Assembly: GCF_001550095.1 (NCBI RefSeq)
Contig: NZ_LRUC01000028.1
Span: 1-62,811 of the forward strand
Direction of reading: 5' to 3'
DNA: 62,811 nucleotides
Source of the DNA: Celeribacter ethanolicus
GTDB taxonomy: Bacteria > Pseudomonadota > Alphaproteobacteria > Rhodobacterales > Rhodobacteraceae
Each line of letters opens with the position of its first letter. The stretch's first letter is position 1. Positions 43,910 to 53,195 of the stretch are shown in pieces. Made by a program: the position numbers and the translations under genes. The notes under the pieces are model-generated. The model had not been told where the DNA came from, ran no database searches, and worked only from the letters and a program-made list of their open reading frames with translations.

Positions 43910-43940
43910 AACGCCCGCCGGAAACGGTTGGGCGTTTTTC
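43910..43940 (+). terminator. Terminator between early and late genes
   Basis: AACGCCC and GGGCGTT form a seven-base stem around a 13-base loop, followed by TTTTC. Confidence 0.75.
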
Positions 43941-43991
43941 TTTGTCCAGCCTTTGCTGAGGCTGAGAGGTTCGGCATGTGGGGGAAAGTAC

Positions 43992-44255
43992 ATGAGCAAT
44001 CCATTCGCGGGGCGTTTTCTTGGTGCGTCAGGTCCGGCCTTTGATCTTGTGCCGGTGGTCTCCAGCGATGCAGTCGAGTTCGAAAGTGTCGCGGTCGCGC
44101 TTTACATCGAGACGGGTGGCGATCTGTCCTTCGTGTCGGCGTTGGGGCGGGCGCGGACAGTTAAGGTTGGCGATCTTTCGATCTTGCCGGTCGGTGTCAA
44201 ACAGGTGATGGCGACAGGGACCACGGCCTCAGGCATTCATGCTTTCGTAGTCTGA
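43992..44255 (+). CDS. Head spike base protein (RCAP_Rcc01079/GhsA-like)
   Basis: An 87-residue beta-rich protein. SVAVALYIETGGDLSFV, DLSILPVGVKQVMATGTTASGI and the end match the spike-base family named after R. capsulatus rcc01079, part of the gene transfer agent head spike that helps attach to host capsule. It is the first gene of the late block and overlaps the HNH gene by one base (TGATG). Confidence 0.7.
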   Translation: MSNPFAGRFLGASGPAFDLVPVVSSDAVEFESVAVALYIETGGDLSFVSALGRARTVKVGDLSILPVGVKQVMATGTTASGIHAFVV

Positions 44256-44641
44256 TGGCGCGGCGTTTGATCTGTGTCGTGGCTGGGTGCGATGATCTTG
44301 CCGAGCCGGGCGGAAATCGCTGTGCCTGTCATGCGGAGAAACAAGCGCGCAATATTGCCGAGAGCAAAGCGCGGGTGAGGCGCAGCGATCAGGCGGTGAA
44401 GTGGCACAAGCTTTACAGTGATCCGCGCTGGCAACAGTTGCGCAGAGCGTACCTTGCCCGTCACCCTCTGTGTTCGGATTGCGGGGAGCTTGGGGTGGTT
44501 GTTCCTGCGACGGAGGTCGATCACATCGAGCGCCACATGGGCGATCTCGGGAAGTTCCTCGATTGGGACAATCTGCAAGGTTTGTGCAAGCGGTGCCATA
44601 GTCGCAAGACGGCGCGCGAGGTGTTTCACGGATCTGAATAA
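44255..44641 (+). CDS. HNH endonuclease of the packaging module
   Basis: A 128-residue HNH nuclease. The core is CSDCGELGVVVPATEVDHIERH, followed by WDNLQGLCKRCHSRKT. HNH proteins next to P27-type TerS/TerL genes are needed for genome cleavage in HK97-like phages. An extra N-terminal Cys/His cluster is also present. Confidence 0.9.
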   Translation: MARRLICVVAGCDDLAEPGGNRCACHAEKQARNIAESKARVRRSDQAVKWHKLYSDPRWQQLRRAYLARHPLCSDCGELGVVVPATEVDHIERHMGDLGKFLDWDNLQGLCKRCHSRKTAREVFHGSE

Positions 44642-44764
44642 GGGGGGGTATCCTGAAAATCCGGGGTGGAAACGCCTTACCGGAGAGGGGACAATTCTTT
44701 TTGCGGTTCTGTAATTGAGGAAAAAAGCCCACTTATCAGGAGGGTTAGGAGAGAGGGGATTGGA

Positions 44765-45205
44765 ATGAAAGGGCCGAAGCCTAAGCCGAACAATGTCATC
44801 CCCATGAAGGGCGATGCGTCGAAGCCTGTGCCGGAACCGCTGGCCTTCTTGTCCGATGAGGGTAAAGACGTCTGGAAACGGCTCGCGCCGGAGATGGTCA
44901 AGCTGGACCGGCTCAAGCCGCAGTATCACGATCTGTTCGGCGCCTATTGCGAGGCGGCTGCGGATCTCATGCGGTTCACGATCCAGCTTGTCGACGGGCG
45001 CTATAACTACACCTCGCAGACCCGAAACGGGGAGCAGGAAAAGAAAGCCGCCGCATGGGGGCAGCGGCAAGAAGCCATCGCAAATCTGCGTCAGATCGGC
45101 GCCCTGTTCGGTATGTCGCCAGTGGACGAACAGCGGCTCTCTGACGGCGGGCAAGGAAGCTTGCTCGATGAGCTGGCACGGGCGGTGCGCGGTGAATCCG
45201 CTTGA
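44765..45205 (+). CDS. Terminase small subunit, P27 family
   Basis: A 146-residue protein of the Terminase_4/P27 type: KGDASKPVPEPLAFLSDEGKDVW opening and a helical core ending in DELARAVRG. It recognises the packaging site and feeds TerL. It overlaps TerL by 14 bp. Confidence 0.85.
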   Translation: MKGPKPKPNNVIPMKGDASKPVPEPLAFLSDEGKDVWKRLAPEMVKLDRLKPQYHDLFGAYCEAAADLMRFTIQLVDGRYNYTSQTRNGEQEKKAAAWGQRQEAIANLRQIGALFGMSPVDEQRLSDGGQGSLLDELARAVRGESA

Positions 45206-46859
45206 CCACCCGGTCACGCAATATGCCGTTTCAGTTCTCGAAGGGAAAGAAATCGCAGGGGAGCTGGTCCGGCTTCAATGCGAACGGCATTTGCGCGACC
45301 TTGAAACCGCTCATGAGCGCGGCCTGATTTTCGATTGCGCAGCGGCGAGCGCAATCGCCAACTTTGCCAATGTGTTGCAACACACGGTCGGGCCGAAGGC
45401 GGGACAACCGCTCAAGCTGGAGCCGTGGCAGGTTTTCCGACACGGTTCGGTGTTTGGCTGGAAATACGAGGCGACAGGGTTGCGCCGGTTCCGCTCGACC
45501 TATCACCAAGTGGGCAAGAAGAACGGCAAGACAACGGACACGTCGGTGCCTTTGCTCTACTCGCAAATTCTCGACGGGGAAGCGGCTCCGCAAGCCTATA
45601 TCGCGGCGACAACGCGCGATCAGGCGGGCATTCTGTTCAAAGAGGTCAAACGGATCATCAAGCGCAACCGGGTATTGCGCGGGCTGATGGTTCCGGGTGT
45701 CTCTGTGATCGAAACGCCCGAGGTTGATGGGCTGATTACATGCCTGTCGCGAGACGGGAACAGCGCGGACGGGATCAACCCGTCATTCGTGGCGCGCGAT
45801 GAAATGCACCGCTGGACGGATCGCGAGCTCGCAGAAACGATTGTGCAATCCATGATCGCGCGGGCTCAGCCGATTGATTGGGTGATCACCACGGCGGGGC
45901 ATGACCGGCAGTCGTTGTGCGGTGAGCTGCGGGGCTATGCGGAAAGCGTGCTGACGGGGCAGGTCGAAGATGATCGCTTTTTTGGCTATGTCGCTGAGCC
46001 GCCGAAGAACTGCGATCCGATGGACCCGCGTTATTGGAAAATGGGCAACCCGAACCTTGGCGTTTCCAAGCCGCTGGAAGCGATGGAGGCAGCGGGCAAG
46101 CGGGCCCAGATCATTCAGGCGGAAATGCCGAACTTTCGGCGCTTTCATCTCAATATGTGGACCGAGGGGGCACAGACGTGGATCGCCAGTGAAGTTTGGA
46201 ACAAGGGCGATGCAGACAAGGCGTTCGATGACGCGCAGCTTTTCGGACGCGAGGCGTGGGTCGGTGTCGACCTGTCGAACAAGATCGACACGACGGCGAT
46301 TGTCGTGGCCGTGCCGGTCGATGGGCTGATCTATCTGATCTGCTACACCTTCTTGCCTGCGGGTCAGGATGGGTTTGTCGCCCGCGCGCAAAAGGAAAAG
46401 CGCGAATATGTCGGCTGGCGCGATCAGGGCTGGCTCGAAGTGCATCATGGCGGCTCCATCGACGAAGAGCTGATCGAGGCGCGTCTCGATTGGATCAAAG
46501 CCAAGTTCGATGTGCAGGAAGTGGCCTATGACCCTTGGGGCATGAAGTACCTAGCCGACCGGCTCGACAAGAAGGGGTTTCCTCTGGTCGAGCACCGGCA
46601 AGGCTTTGCCTCGATGTCGAACCCGATGAAGCGTGTCGAGGAATTGGTGGCTCAAAACCGGCTGCGCCATGGCGGCAATCCGGTTTTGTCCTGGCAAGTG
46701 GGCAATGTTCACCGCGACGAAGACGCGGCGGAGAATATCAAGCCGAACAAGAAGCGCTCGACTGGCCGCATCGACGCGGCGGTCGCGGCCATCATGGCAA
46801 TCGGTCGGGCCGAGGCCGGGCATCGCAAACGCAAAACGAGGGAGTTTGACTCGATATGA
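45192..46859 (+). CDS. Terminase large subunit
   Basis: A 555-residue packaging motor. Walker A is GKKNGKTT near residues 109-115, Walker B is FVARDEMHRW near 200, and the RNase H-like nuclease begins with GVDLSNKIDTTAIVVA. A GTG at 45192 is used, overlapping TerS by 14 bp. Typical for HK97-type phages. Confidence 0.95.
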   Translation: MNPLDHPVTQYAVSVLEGKEIAGELVRLQCERHLRDLETAHERGLIFDCAAASAIANFANVLQHTVGPKAGQPLKLEPWQVFRHGSVFGWKYEATGLRRFRSTYHQVGKKNGKTTDTSVPLLYSQILDGEAAPQAYIAATTRDQAGILFKEVKRIIKRNRVLRGLMVPGVSVIETPEVDGLITCLSRDGNSADGINPSFVARDEMHRWTDRELAETIVQSMIARAQPIDWVITTAGHDRQSLCGELRGYAESVLTGQVEDDRFFGYVAEPPKNCDPMDPRYWKMGNPNLGVSKPLEAMEAAGKRAQIIQAEMPNFRRFHLNMWTEGAQTWIASEVWNKGDADKAFDDAQLFGREAWVGVDLSNKIDTTAIVVAVPVDGLIYLICYTFLPAGQDGFVARAQKEKREYVGWRDQGWLEVHHGGSIDEELIEARLDWIKAKFDVQEVAYDPWGMKYLADRLDKKGFPLVEHRQGFASMSNPMKRVEELVAQNRLRHGGNPVLSWQVGNVHRDEDAAENIKPNKKRSTGRIDAAVAAIMAIGRAEAGHRKRKTREFDSI

Positions 46860-48148
46860 ATTTTCTGTCCCGCTCCAAACACCGGGCGCGTCATGTAGTG
46901 GAGCGGGCCAGCTCGGTTCCGGCTGTGCCGCGCATGCGTGAGCCTGTGCAGGCCTCGGTCTCGGTGTCGAATCCTGCGTCGGCGTCTGTCTTCGAGGGGC
47001 TGGGGTTTGTTGGGTTCTCACGGAGCAACGTGTCCACCTTGCCGCGTGTCTCGCCGGAACTGGCGCAAAAACACGCGACGGTCACCGCCGCATGTTCGGT
47101 GATCGCGGGCGATCTGGCAAAGCTTCCTTTGCAGGTCTTCGAACGGGGGGCGGATGGCCGCGAACGTCGGTTGCGGGATCACCCGGCGGAGTACCTTTTG
47201 AACACGGAAAGTTCGGCTGGTGTCCCGGCGAAGGTCGCACGGTTCGGGTTGAGCTATTCCTTTTGTCTTCGGGGGCGCGGCTTTGCCTATGCGCCCCGCG
47301 ACGCCGGTGGAGAGCTTGAGCTGATCGAGTCCATTCGTCCCGATCAGATGATGGTGCTGCGGGATGGCCGGGCGCGGTTCTATGAGTTCGAGGATGGCGC
47401 CGGGATACGCCGCCGGGTTGCGGGCCGTGTCATGGTCCATCTGCGCTACATGGCGGAGGATGGCTGGACATCGCGCTCTCCGATTGAGGTGGCTGCCGAA
47501 AGTCTCGGGATCGCGCTCGCCGGGCAGGAAGCGGCGGCGCGTCAGGCCAGCGGCGAGAGTTTTAAGCAGATCGCCAAAATCTCTGCCTTTGATGCGGATG
47601 ACGAGACTTGGGAGCGGCAACGCTCTCGCCTGAAGGATCACATGCGGCGGGATCGCGACAGCGGTGTCCTGATTGTCGGCTCCGAGGATGATTTCAAAAC
47701 GCTCGGGGCTTCGGCTGCGGACTTGCAGCTTTTGGAAAGTCGCAAGTTTGATCGCGAGCAAATTATCGCGCTCTATCGCGTCCCGCCGTCCAAGCTTCAG
47801 ATGCTTGAACACGGGGTCAAAGCGAACGGCGAGCAACAGGCCATCGACTACAAGGCGGACTGTCTGACCCACTGGGGCGGGTTCGTGGAAAACGGCCTGA
47901 CGCTTGGGCTTTTGAGCGAAGGTGAGCGGCGGCGCGGTCTGTTCCTGCGTCACAACTATGACGCCTTGCTTGCGGCCACCACCAAAGAGCGGTTCGAGGC
48001 GCTGACCAAGGCGGTCGGGGGACCGTTCATGCTCTGGCAAGAGGCGCGCGAGATCGAAGGCATGAAGGACCTGCCAGAAGGGCAAAGCCCCTATCCGCCG
48101 TCGAACATGACGCGCAAGGATGACAGCGAAAAGGAAAGTGACACATGA
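46856..48148 (+). CDS. Portal protein, HK97 family
   Basis: A 430-residue dodecameric portal forming the DNA channel at one capsid vertex. HATVTAACSVIAGDLAKLPL, MVHLRYMAEDGWTSRSPIEVA and IALYRVPPSKLQML are family landmarks. ATGA overlaps at both ends. Confidence 0.95.
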   Translation: MNFLSRSKHRARHVVERASSVPAVPRMREPVQASVSVSNPASASVFEGLGFVGFSRSNVSTLPRVSPELAQKHATVTAACSVIAGDLAKLPLQVFERGADGRERRLRDHPAEYLLNTESSAGVPAKVARFGLSYSFCLRGRGFAYAPRDAGGELELIESIRPDQMMVLRDGRARFYEFEDGAGIRRRVAGRVMVHLRYMAEDGWTSRSPIEVAAESLGIALAGQEAAARQASGESFKQIAKISAFDADDETWERQRSRLKDHMRRDRDSGVLIVGSEDDFKTLGASAADLQLLESRKFDREQIIALYRVPPSKLQMLEHGVKANGEQQAIDYKADCLTHWGGFVENGLTLGLLSEGERRRGLFLRHNYDALLAATTKERFEALTKAVGGPFMLWQEAREIEGMKDLPEGQSPYPPSNMTRKDDSEKESDT

Positions 48149-49053
48149 CGCGGACGGTTGAACAGGTGATCGCGCGGGGCGGGATGATGGCGCTGGATCG
48201 CGCCTTGTCTCTGGATCACCTCGCTCAGGTATGGCCCGAGGCCATGCTTGAGGCAGACGGTGGCGGGGCGAAAATGATGGCTGCACCGGAGCGCTTCCGC
48301 GTTGAGCGCGGAGTTGCCGTTGTTCCGATCCGGGGCGTGTTGACGGCAAATTCCGCGATCCTCGAAAAGTATTTCGGCTGGACCACCTATCGCGGCCTTG
48401 AAGAAACCTGCGACACGCTTGCCGCTGACGACAGCGTACAGACCGTGATCCTCGATGCGAACAGCGGCGGCGGAATGGTCCTCGGCCTCAAGGGGGCTGC
48501 GAATGCGTTGACGCGCCTTGCACAGGCCAAGCCTGTTCATGCTCTGGTCGATACTGTGGCAGCCTCGGCGGCTTATTGGCTTGCCGCACAGGCCGGTGAG
48601 ATTTCCATGACGGCAGGGGCCGTGGTCGGGTCCATCGGGGTTGGCGTGTCGAGCTATGCCTATGTGCAGCCGGGCGGGTCCGGGGTCCAGCTCTTTGAGT
48701 TCACCTCGACGCATGCTCGCGCAAAATGGCCGGACCCATCGACCGAAGAGGGCCGCGCCGAGATCCTGCGTGATCTCGATGCGACGGAGGCGGAGTTCCA
48801 CGATGCGGTCGCGGCGGCACGCGGGGTGTCACGCGATGAGTTGACGGCGCGGCTCTCCGTCACCGACGACCCGCGCGACGGTGGCGCGGTGTTCGGCCCG
48901 GCGGAGGCAATGGCCCGAGGTCTGGCGGATCGCATGGAGATCCGTGCCGAATTCTATGCTCGGCTGATCGGCGAAGGGGTTACGAAGCCGAAATCGAGAT
49001 CGCGCGCCAGTCTGGCGCGTGCCAGCGCAGCACTTGCCGCGTCGCACATGTGA
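48145..49053 (+). CDS. S49-family capsid maturation protease
   Basis: A 302-residue SppA-like serine peptidase. The fold signature VAVVPIRGVL and SGGGMVLG is present, and the catalytic Ser is in DTVAASAAYWLAAQAG. In HK97-like phages it removes the capsid delta domain. It starts at an ATGA overlap with the portal gene. Confidence 0.92.
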   Translation: MTRTVEQVIARGGMMALDRALSLDHLAQVWPEAMLEADGGGAKMMAAPERFRVERGVAVVPIRGVLTANSAILEKYFGWTTYRGLEETCDTLAADDSVQTVILDANSGGGMVLGLKGAANALTRLAQAKPVHALVDTVAASAAYWLAAQAGEISMTAGAVVGSIGVGVSSYAYVQPGGSGVQLFEFTSTHARAKWPDPSTEEGRAEILRDLDATEAEFHDAVAAARGVSRDELTARLSVTDDPRDGGAVFGPAEAMARGLADRMEIRAEFYARLIGEGVTKPKSRSRASLARASAALAASHM

Positions 49054-49079
49054 CCACGGCCTGACGCGCGGTCTGTCTG

Positions 49080-49103
49080 CCCTGCCATTCGGCGGGGTTT
49101 TTT
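49080..49103 (+). terminator. Hairpin with T run before the capsid gene
   Basis: CCCTGCC and GGCGGGG form a stem around ATTC, followed by TTTTTTG. It sits between protease and capsid genes, so it should reduce or condition read-through, or mark the end of one transcript and the start of a separate capsid message. Confidence 0.7.
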
Positions 49104-49148
49104 GTTGCCGCTCCGGCGGCGTGATTTCACTGACAAAGGGGACTTTCG

Positions 49149-50462
49149 ATGCCGAAAAACATCGACGATCTGCGCCGTGACCGCAAAGCGGCTGCAGACA
49201 AAATGAAAGAATGCGCGGATCAGATCGCCGCGCTCGAAGAGGCGGACACGCCGGACGAGGAGGCGATTGCCACGGCTCAGGCCACGTTCGATTCCGCCGA
49301 GGTCACGTTTGCGAAGGCGCAAAAGGCGGTTGCACGGGCTGAGGCGACCGAGGCCGCGCAAGCGGCAGCCGCCGGTGCGGGCGATGAAATCGGCGCAGGG
49401 GCCGGTGTTCCGGCACAGCCGATCAACCCGGAACACAAGGGCGCGGAAGTGGCGCTCATGGTGCATGCGCTGGCGGCCTCTGGTGGCGACAAGGACAAGG
49501 CCGTGACGCGCCTCGAAAAGACCGGATACGGCGCGGTTGCCGCCACGCTGATCGGTGCGGATGAAAACTCCGGCGGGGTGCTGATCCCGCGCGCACAGGT
49601 GTCCAAGGTGATCCCGATGCTGCGCGCCAAGACCGTGCTCGACAAATGCGGTGCGCGCTCGATCCCGGTTTCCGCTGGCGAAATGCGCAACGCCAAACAG
49701 ACGGGCCGTGCCAGCGCCGCCTATGCCGATGAGATCGGTGAGGCTGCCGAGAGCAACCCGACCTATGAGCCCGTTTCTGAAACGCTCAAAGATCTCAAGG
49801 CGCTGGTGCCGGTGTCGAACCGTCTTCTTGAACGGTCCGACATTGCAGTCGCCATGATGGTGCTCGACGACATGCTGTCGGCCATGGCGCTCAAACGCGA
49901 CATCGCCGGTCTGCGCTATGACGGCACCGGGCTTTTGCCGAAAGGTGTGCGGCACTGGATTCCGGGGGCGAACTGGCTGGCCACGGTCGATGCGTCCTCG
50001 GTGGCTCTGATCGACATCGCGTTGCGCTCCTTGGTGGACAAGGTGGAGGACGCCGACGTTCCGATGTTCAAGCCCGGCTGGGTGATGCGCGCCAGTGCCA
50101 AGAATTTCTTGGCATCGCTCAAAGACGCCTACGGCAAGCCCTATTACCCTGAGATCGACGAAAAGGGCATGTTGAAGGGCTATCCGATCTATACCACCTC
50201 TCAGATCCCGAAAGACCTTGGCGTCGGGGGCGATGAAACCGAGATCACCTTCGGCGACTGGGCCGAACTGATGATCGGCGAAGAAGACCGCATCCAGATC
50301 GCGCAATCGCGCGAAGCGGCTTACCGCGACACCAATGGCACCATGCAATCCGCGTTCCAGCAGGGCAAGACCTTGCTCCTTGCGGTCACGGCAAACGACT
50401 TCGCGCCGGATCATGAGGAGGCCTTTGCGGGCTTCAATGCTCAGGGCTGGACGCTGGTCTGA
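49149..50462 (+). CDS. Major capsid protein, HK97 fold
   Basis: A 437-residue protein. The first 110 residues are a helical, Ala/Glu-rich delta (scaffold) domain that the upstream protease should remove. The HK97 core follows (GGVLIPRAQVSKVIPMLRAKT; FKPGWVMRASAKNFLASLKD; GYPIYTTSQIP). A ribosome site AAAGGGGAC lies before the ATG. Confidence 0.95.
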   Translation: MPKNIDDLRRDRKAAADKMKECADQIAALEEADTPDEEAIATAQATFDSAEVTFAKAQKAVARAEATEAAQAAAAGAGDEIGAGAGVPAQPINPEHKGAEVALMVHALAASGGDKDKAVTRLEKTGYGAVAATLIGADENSGGVLIPRAQVSKVIPMLRAKTVLDKCGARSIPVSAGEMRNAKQTGRASAAYADEIGEAAESNPTYEPVSETLKDLKALVPVSNRLLERSDIAVAMMVLDDMLSAMALKRDIAGLRYDGTGLLPKGVRHWIPGANWLATVDASSVALIDIALRSLVDKVEDADVPMFKPGWVMRASAKNFLASLKDAYGKPYYPEIDEKGMLKGYPIYTTSQIPKDLGVGGDETEITFGDWAELMIGEEDRIQIAQSREAAYRDTNGTMQSAFQQGKTLLLAVTANDFAPDHEEAFAGFNAQGWTLV

Positions 50463-50522
50463 GCCTGATCGGCGCGCGGTGATCTGATCTGCGCGCCTCT
50501 TTCATTCAAAAGGATACGGGAT

Positions 50523-50969
50523 ATGGCAAAGGTTGCTGTCGAGTTCAAAAAAGTGCGGGGTTCTTTCGTCGCGGGGGATCGTGCGGCGTTCTCCGAAGAA
50601 AAGGTCAAAGAACTGGAAAAGGGCGGCTTTCTGCGGCGCCTCACCAATGAGGAGGTGAGCGAGGCGCGTGCCGCCTCTGTGGCTGGCGCGCCTCTGGATG
50701 AGGTGGCGGATCTCAAGGAGCGGCTTCGCGTTGCTGAAAGTGAGATCGCAGCGGCCCGGAACGCTGAGGCCAAGGCCGTGAAAGCCGCAGAAGTTGCGGA
50801 GCAGGGGCGCGGCACGGCACTGGCTCAGTTGGCCGCTTTGAAGGCTGAGGCTGCCGGTGTCTCTCAGGATGCCAAAGCGGACACGGAAACCGTCGTCACG
50901 ACGGACGAGGCGAAGACCGAGGCGGCGAAAGCGACCGGCACGCCGCCGAAGCAAGGGGCAACCAAGTAA
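50523..50969 (+). CDS. Small head-region protein, function unknown
   Basis: A 148-residue protein with an N-terminal globular part (FVAGDRAAFSEEKVKELEKGG) and a long Ala/Glu coiled coil. In comparable phages this position holds decoration or head-completion proteins, but no specific family is recognised. Confidence 0.65.
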   Translation: MAKVAVEFKKVRGSFVAGDRAAFSEEKVKELEKGGFLRRLTNEEVSEARAASVAGAPLDEVADLKERLRVAESEIAAARNAEAKAVKAAEVAEQGRGTALAQLAALKAEAAGVSQDAKADTETVVTTDEAKTEAAKATGTPPKQGATK

Positions 50970-50981
50970 AAGGGCAATGTC

Positions 50982-51554
50982 ATGCGGGTGATTGGCGGCG
51001 GAGTGCCGGAGGCTGTGTCGGTCAGCGAGTTTAAGCGGGCGACACATTTCTCGGGCGGGGATCAAGACGACGATCTGTCTCTCGCCGCCTATCTCATGGC
51101 GGCGCAAGAGGTGGTCGAGACGGCCAGCGGTCGACCGATCGGGGTGCGCTCCGTGCGCTTCGAGGTGCCTATCCAGTCCGGGTGCACGCGCTGGTGGTTT
51201 CCGGTCGCGCCGGTCGCGGCGCTGACAAAGATTCAAGGCTTGGTCGCTGGTGTCTGGGGGAATCTCGATCCGGGCGCGGTGCATGTCGAGTTTGGGCATG
51301 ATGAGCCGCAACTTGTCATGCCGGCGGGATTTCTCAGTTCTGGGGAAGACGCCATAGCGGTTGAGGCCACGGTCGGGGCGGATGTGGGTGCGCGTGAAAA
51401 AGCCCTGAAACAGGCGGTGATTCTGATCGCGAAAAGCTGGTTCGAGGCGGGAATTTCCGTTGAGGAGTTCTCAGAGGCTCAGATGAGTTTCGGGGCGAGG
51501 GCGCTGATCCGACAGGCGCGGTACAAACGGCCCTGCATTTGGAGGGCGGTGTGA
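50982..51554 (+). CDS. Head-tail connector protein (gp6-like)
   Basis: A 190-residue protein starting with a helix bundle (FSGGDQDDDLSLAAYLMAAQ) as in the phage gp6/DUF connector family, with a beta insertion (CTRWWFPVAPVAALTKIQG). It forms the ring under the portal. Overlaps the next gene by one base. Confidence 0.82.
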   Translation: MRVIGGGVPEAVSVSEFKRATHFSGGDQDDDLSLAAYLMAAQEVVETASGRPIGVRSVRFEVPIQSGCTRWWFPVAPVAALTKIQGLVAGVWGNLDPGAVHVEFGHDEPQLVMPAGFLSSGEDAIAVEATVGADVGAREKALKQAVILIAKSWFEAGISVEEFSEAQMSFGARALIRQARYKRPCIWRAV

Positions 51555-51883
51555 TGCGTTTTGATTGCAAATTTGCTGTCTTTCGCGAGGTCGAAACTGG
51601 GCGGGATGGGATGAATGAGCCGGTGACCGAGGCTCAGGAAATCGCCAAGGGCTGGTGTGCGGCGGCAAGCGTGTCGCGGGAAAGGTTCGATGCCTTGGGC
51701 CTCTCCGGCACGGTCGAGGCCGTCGAACTGGTCGTGGGGGATGCGGCTGCGCTGCGCGATTTGCGCGCGACGGATCGGGTCGACCTCGACGGGGTATCCT
51801 ATCGCTATGTATCGCAATCTGCGCGACCTGAGGCACGGCGACGGTTTCTCAACCTGATTGCGGTGCGGGAGGTGGCGGCATGA
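51554..51883 (+). CDS. Head closure (head-tail adaptor) protein
   Basis: A 109-residue beta-barrel protein: VFREVETGRDGMNEPVTEAQ, RERFDALGLSGTVEAVELVV and DLDGVSYRYVSQSA. This is the SPP1 gp16-like head closure pattern. Confidence 0.82.
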   Translation: MRFDCKFAVFREVETGRDGMNEPVTEAQEIAKGWCAAASVSRERFDALGLSGTVEAVELVVGDAAALRDLRATDRVDLDGVSYRYVSQSARPEARRRFLNLIAVREVAA

Positions 51884-52281
51884 TGGAAGCGGTTTTAGCG
51901 CATCTTCTGGCTGCGTCTGAGATCAGCGCGCTTGTCGGGGCGCGGATCAACTGGCGTGTGCAACCACCGGAGCAAACCGCGCGGCCCTATGTGAACCTGC
52001 AACTCGTGGGAGGGGGGCGCGACTACAGCCTTGATGGCCCGCGCCGTTGGCGCCGGGTGCGGGTGCAGGTCGATGTCTGGGCCGAGAGCGGCACTTCCGC
52101 ACATGCGGTCTGGGCCGCTGTCGAGGCGAGGCTATCGGGCTTTGCGGGGGCGTTATCTGGTGTCGAGGTCTCGATGGTCCGCCTTGAGGGGGTGCGCAGC
52201 CTGTCGGATCGGTCCGAAGACGGAACCCGTCTTGCAGGCTGTTCCGGTGATTTTTCGTTTCGATGGAGGGGCGTCACATGA
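51880..52281 (+). CDS. Tail completion/terminator protein, DUF3168
   Basis: A 133-residue protein of DUF3168 type (ISALVGARINWRVQPPEQTA; RVRVQVDVWAESGTSAHAVW). It caps the tail tube at the head end. Here it precedes the gp10-like gene, whereas the two are often in the opposite order. Confidence 0.82.
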   Translation: MMEAVLAHLLAASEISALVGARINWRVQPPEQTARPYVNLQLVGGGRDYSLDGPRRWRRVRVQVDVWAESGTSAHAVWAAVEARLSGFAGALSGVEVSMVRLEGVRSLSDRSEDGTRLAGCSGDFSFRWRGVT

Positions 52282-52721
52282 AAATGGAATTCCATGGTGG
52301 GCGTGAACTGGAAGAGGCTTTGCGCGAGCTGAAGCTTTCCACGCGCAAGTCCATTGCTCGCAAAATTCTCAAGCGGGCAGGGCAGAAGTTCGCGGAGCGC
52401 GCCAATGCGCTCGCGCCGAAGGGGCGCGGATCTCGGCACCTGTCTGGCTCTTACGGGGTGTCCTCGCGCCTGAGCAAACGTCAGGCGGCAAAGGTTCGCA
52501 AAGAGGGGCGCGATGATGTCTTCATGTATGCGGGCACGAATGATCCGGCGGGACAGCAACAGGAATTCGGCAATTCGCGCCACCCTGCGCAGCCTCATGC
52601 GCGGCCTGCATTCGATGAGACAGCGAAACCCATGTTCGATTTGATCCAAGATGAAATGGCTGGGGAAGTCGAGAAATCCGTCGCGCGTGCCCGTCGCAAG
52701 GCTGCGCGTGCGGGAAAGTGA
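52278..52721 (+). CDS. HK97 gp10-family neck/tail-joining protein
   Basis: A 147-residue basic protein with the gp10 pattern: GRELEEALRELKLSTRKSIA, ANALAPKGRGSRHLSGS and the C-terminal PAQPHARPAFDE. ATGA overlap with the DUF3168 gene. Confidence 0.88.
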   Translation: MKMEFHGGRELEEALRELKLSTRKSIARKILKRAGQKFAERANALAPKGRGSRHLSGSYGVSSRLSKRQAAKVRKEGRDDVFMYAGTNDPAGQQQEFGNSRHPAQPHARPAFDETAKPMFDLIQDEMAGEVEKSVARARRKAARAGK

Positions 52722-52746
52722 TCTTTAAACTGAAAAGGGGGCCAAA

Positions 52747-53172
52747 ATGGCTGGTGACAAGGAATTTTTCGGGGGCGTCGTGCGGCGTTCGCCGGACGGT
52801 CTCACGTTCACGGAAATCCGGGGCGTGAAGGGGGTGAAGATCCCCGAGCTGTCGATTGACATGAAGACGCGCAAATCGCTGGACTCCCCGGATCGGGTTG
52901 TGCGCAAGCGCCCCGGTTGGGCTGATCCCGGTGAATTCGAAATCGTGGTCTATGACGATGAAGGTGACATCGACGAGGCAATGGCGGATCAGGCCCGCAC
53001 GCTGTCGGGGGCTTCGACATTCTATGAGATCGAGTTCGCCACCGGGAAAAAATGGGCTTTCGAGTCCTTCCCGATGGTCACGCCGCCCGCGCCGAGCGAG
53101 GTCGATGTCGATATCGAATTCACGATCAAGGGGGCGGTCTCCGGTCTGCCCGAATTCACGCCTGCCGCGTGA
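52747..53172 (+). CDS. Major tail tube protein
   Basis: A 141-residue protein with the tail tube fold pattern (GLTFTEIRGVKGVKIPELS; PGEFEIVVYDDEGDIDEAMA; VDIEFTIKGAVSG). Polymerises around the tape measure. A ribosome site AAAAGGGGG precedes the ATG, suiting high expression. Confidence 0.85.
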   Translation: MAGDKEFFGGVVRRSPDGLTFTEIRGVKGVKIPELSIDMKTRKSLDSPDRVVRKRPGWADPGEFEIVVYDDEGDIDEAMADQARTLSGASTFYEIEFATGKKWAFESFPMVTPPAPSEVDVDIEFTIKGAVSGLPEFTPAA

Positions 53173-53195
53173 TCTGACACAAGAGGCTTAACACC

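Noticed and set aside
44687-44701. GGGGACAATTCTTTT as a sixth operator
   Set aside because: Only the left half matches the operator; the right half does not, and it lies inside the late packaging region without a promoter.
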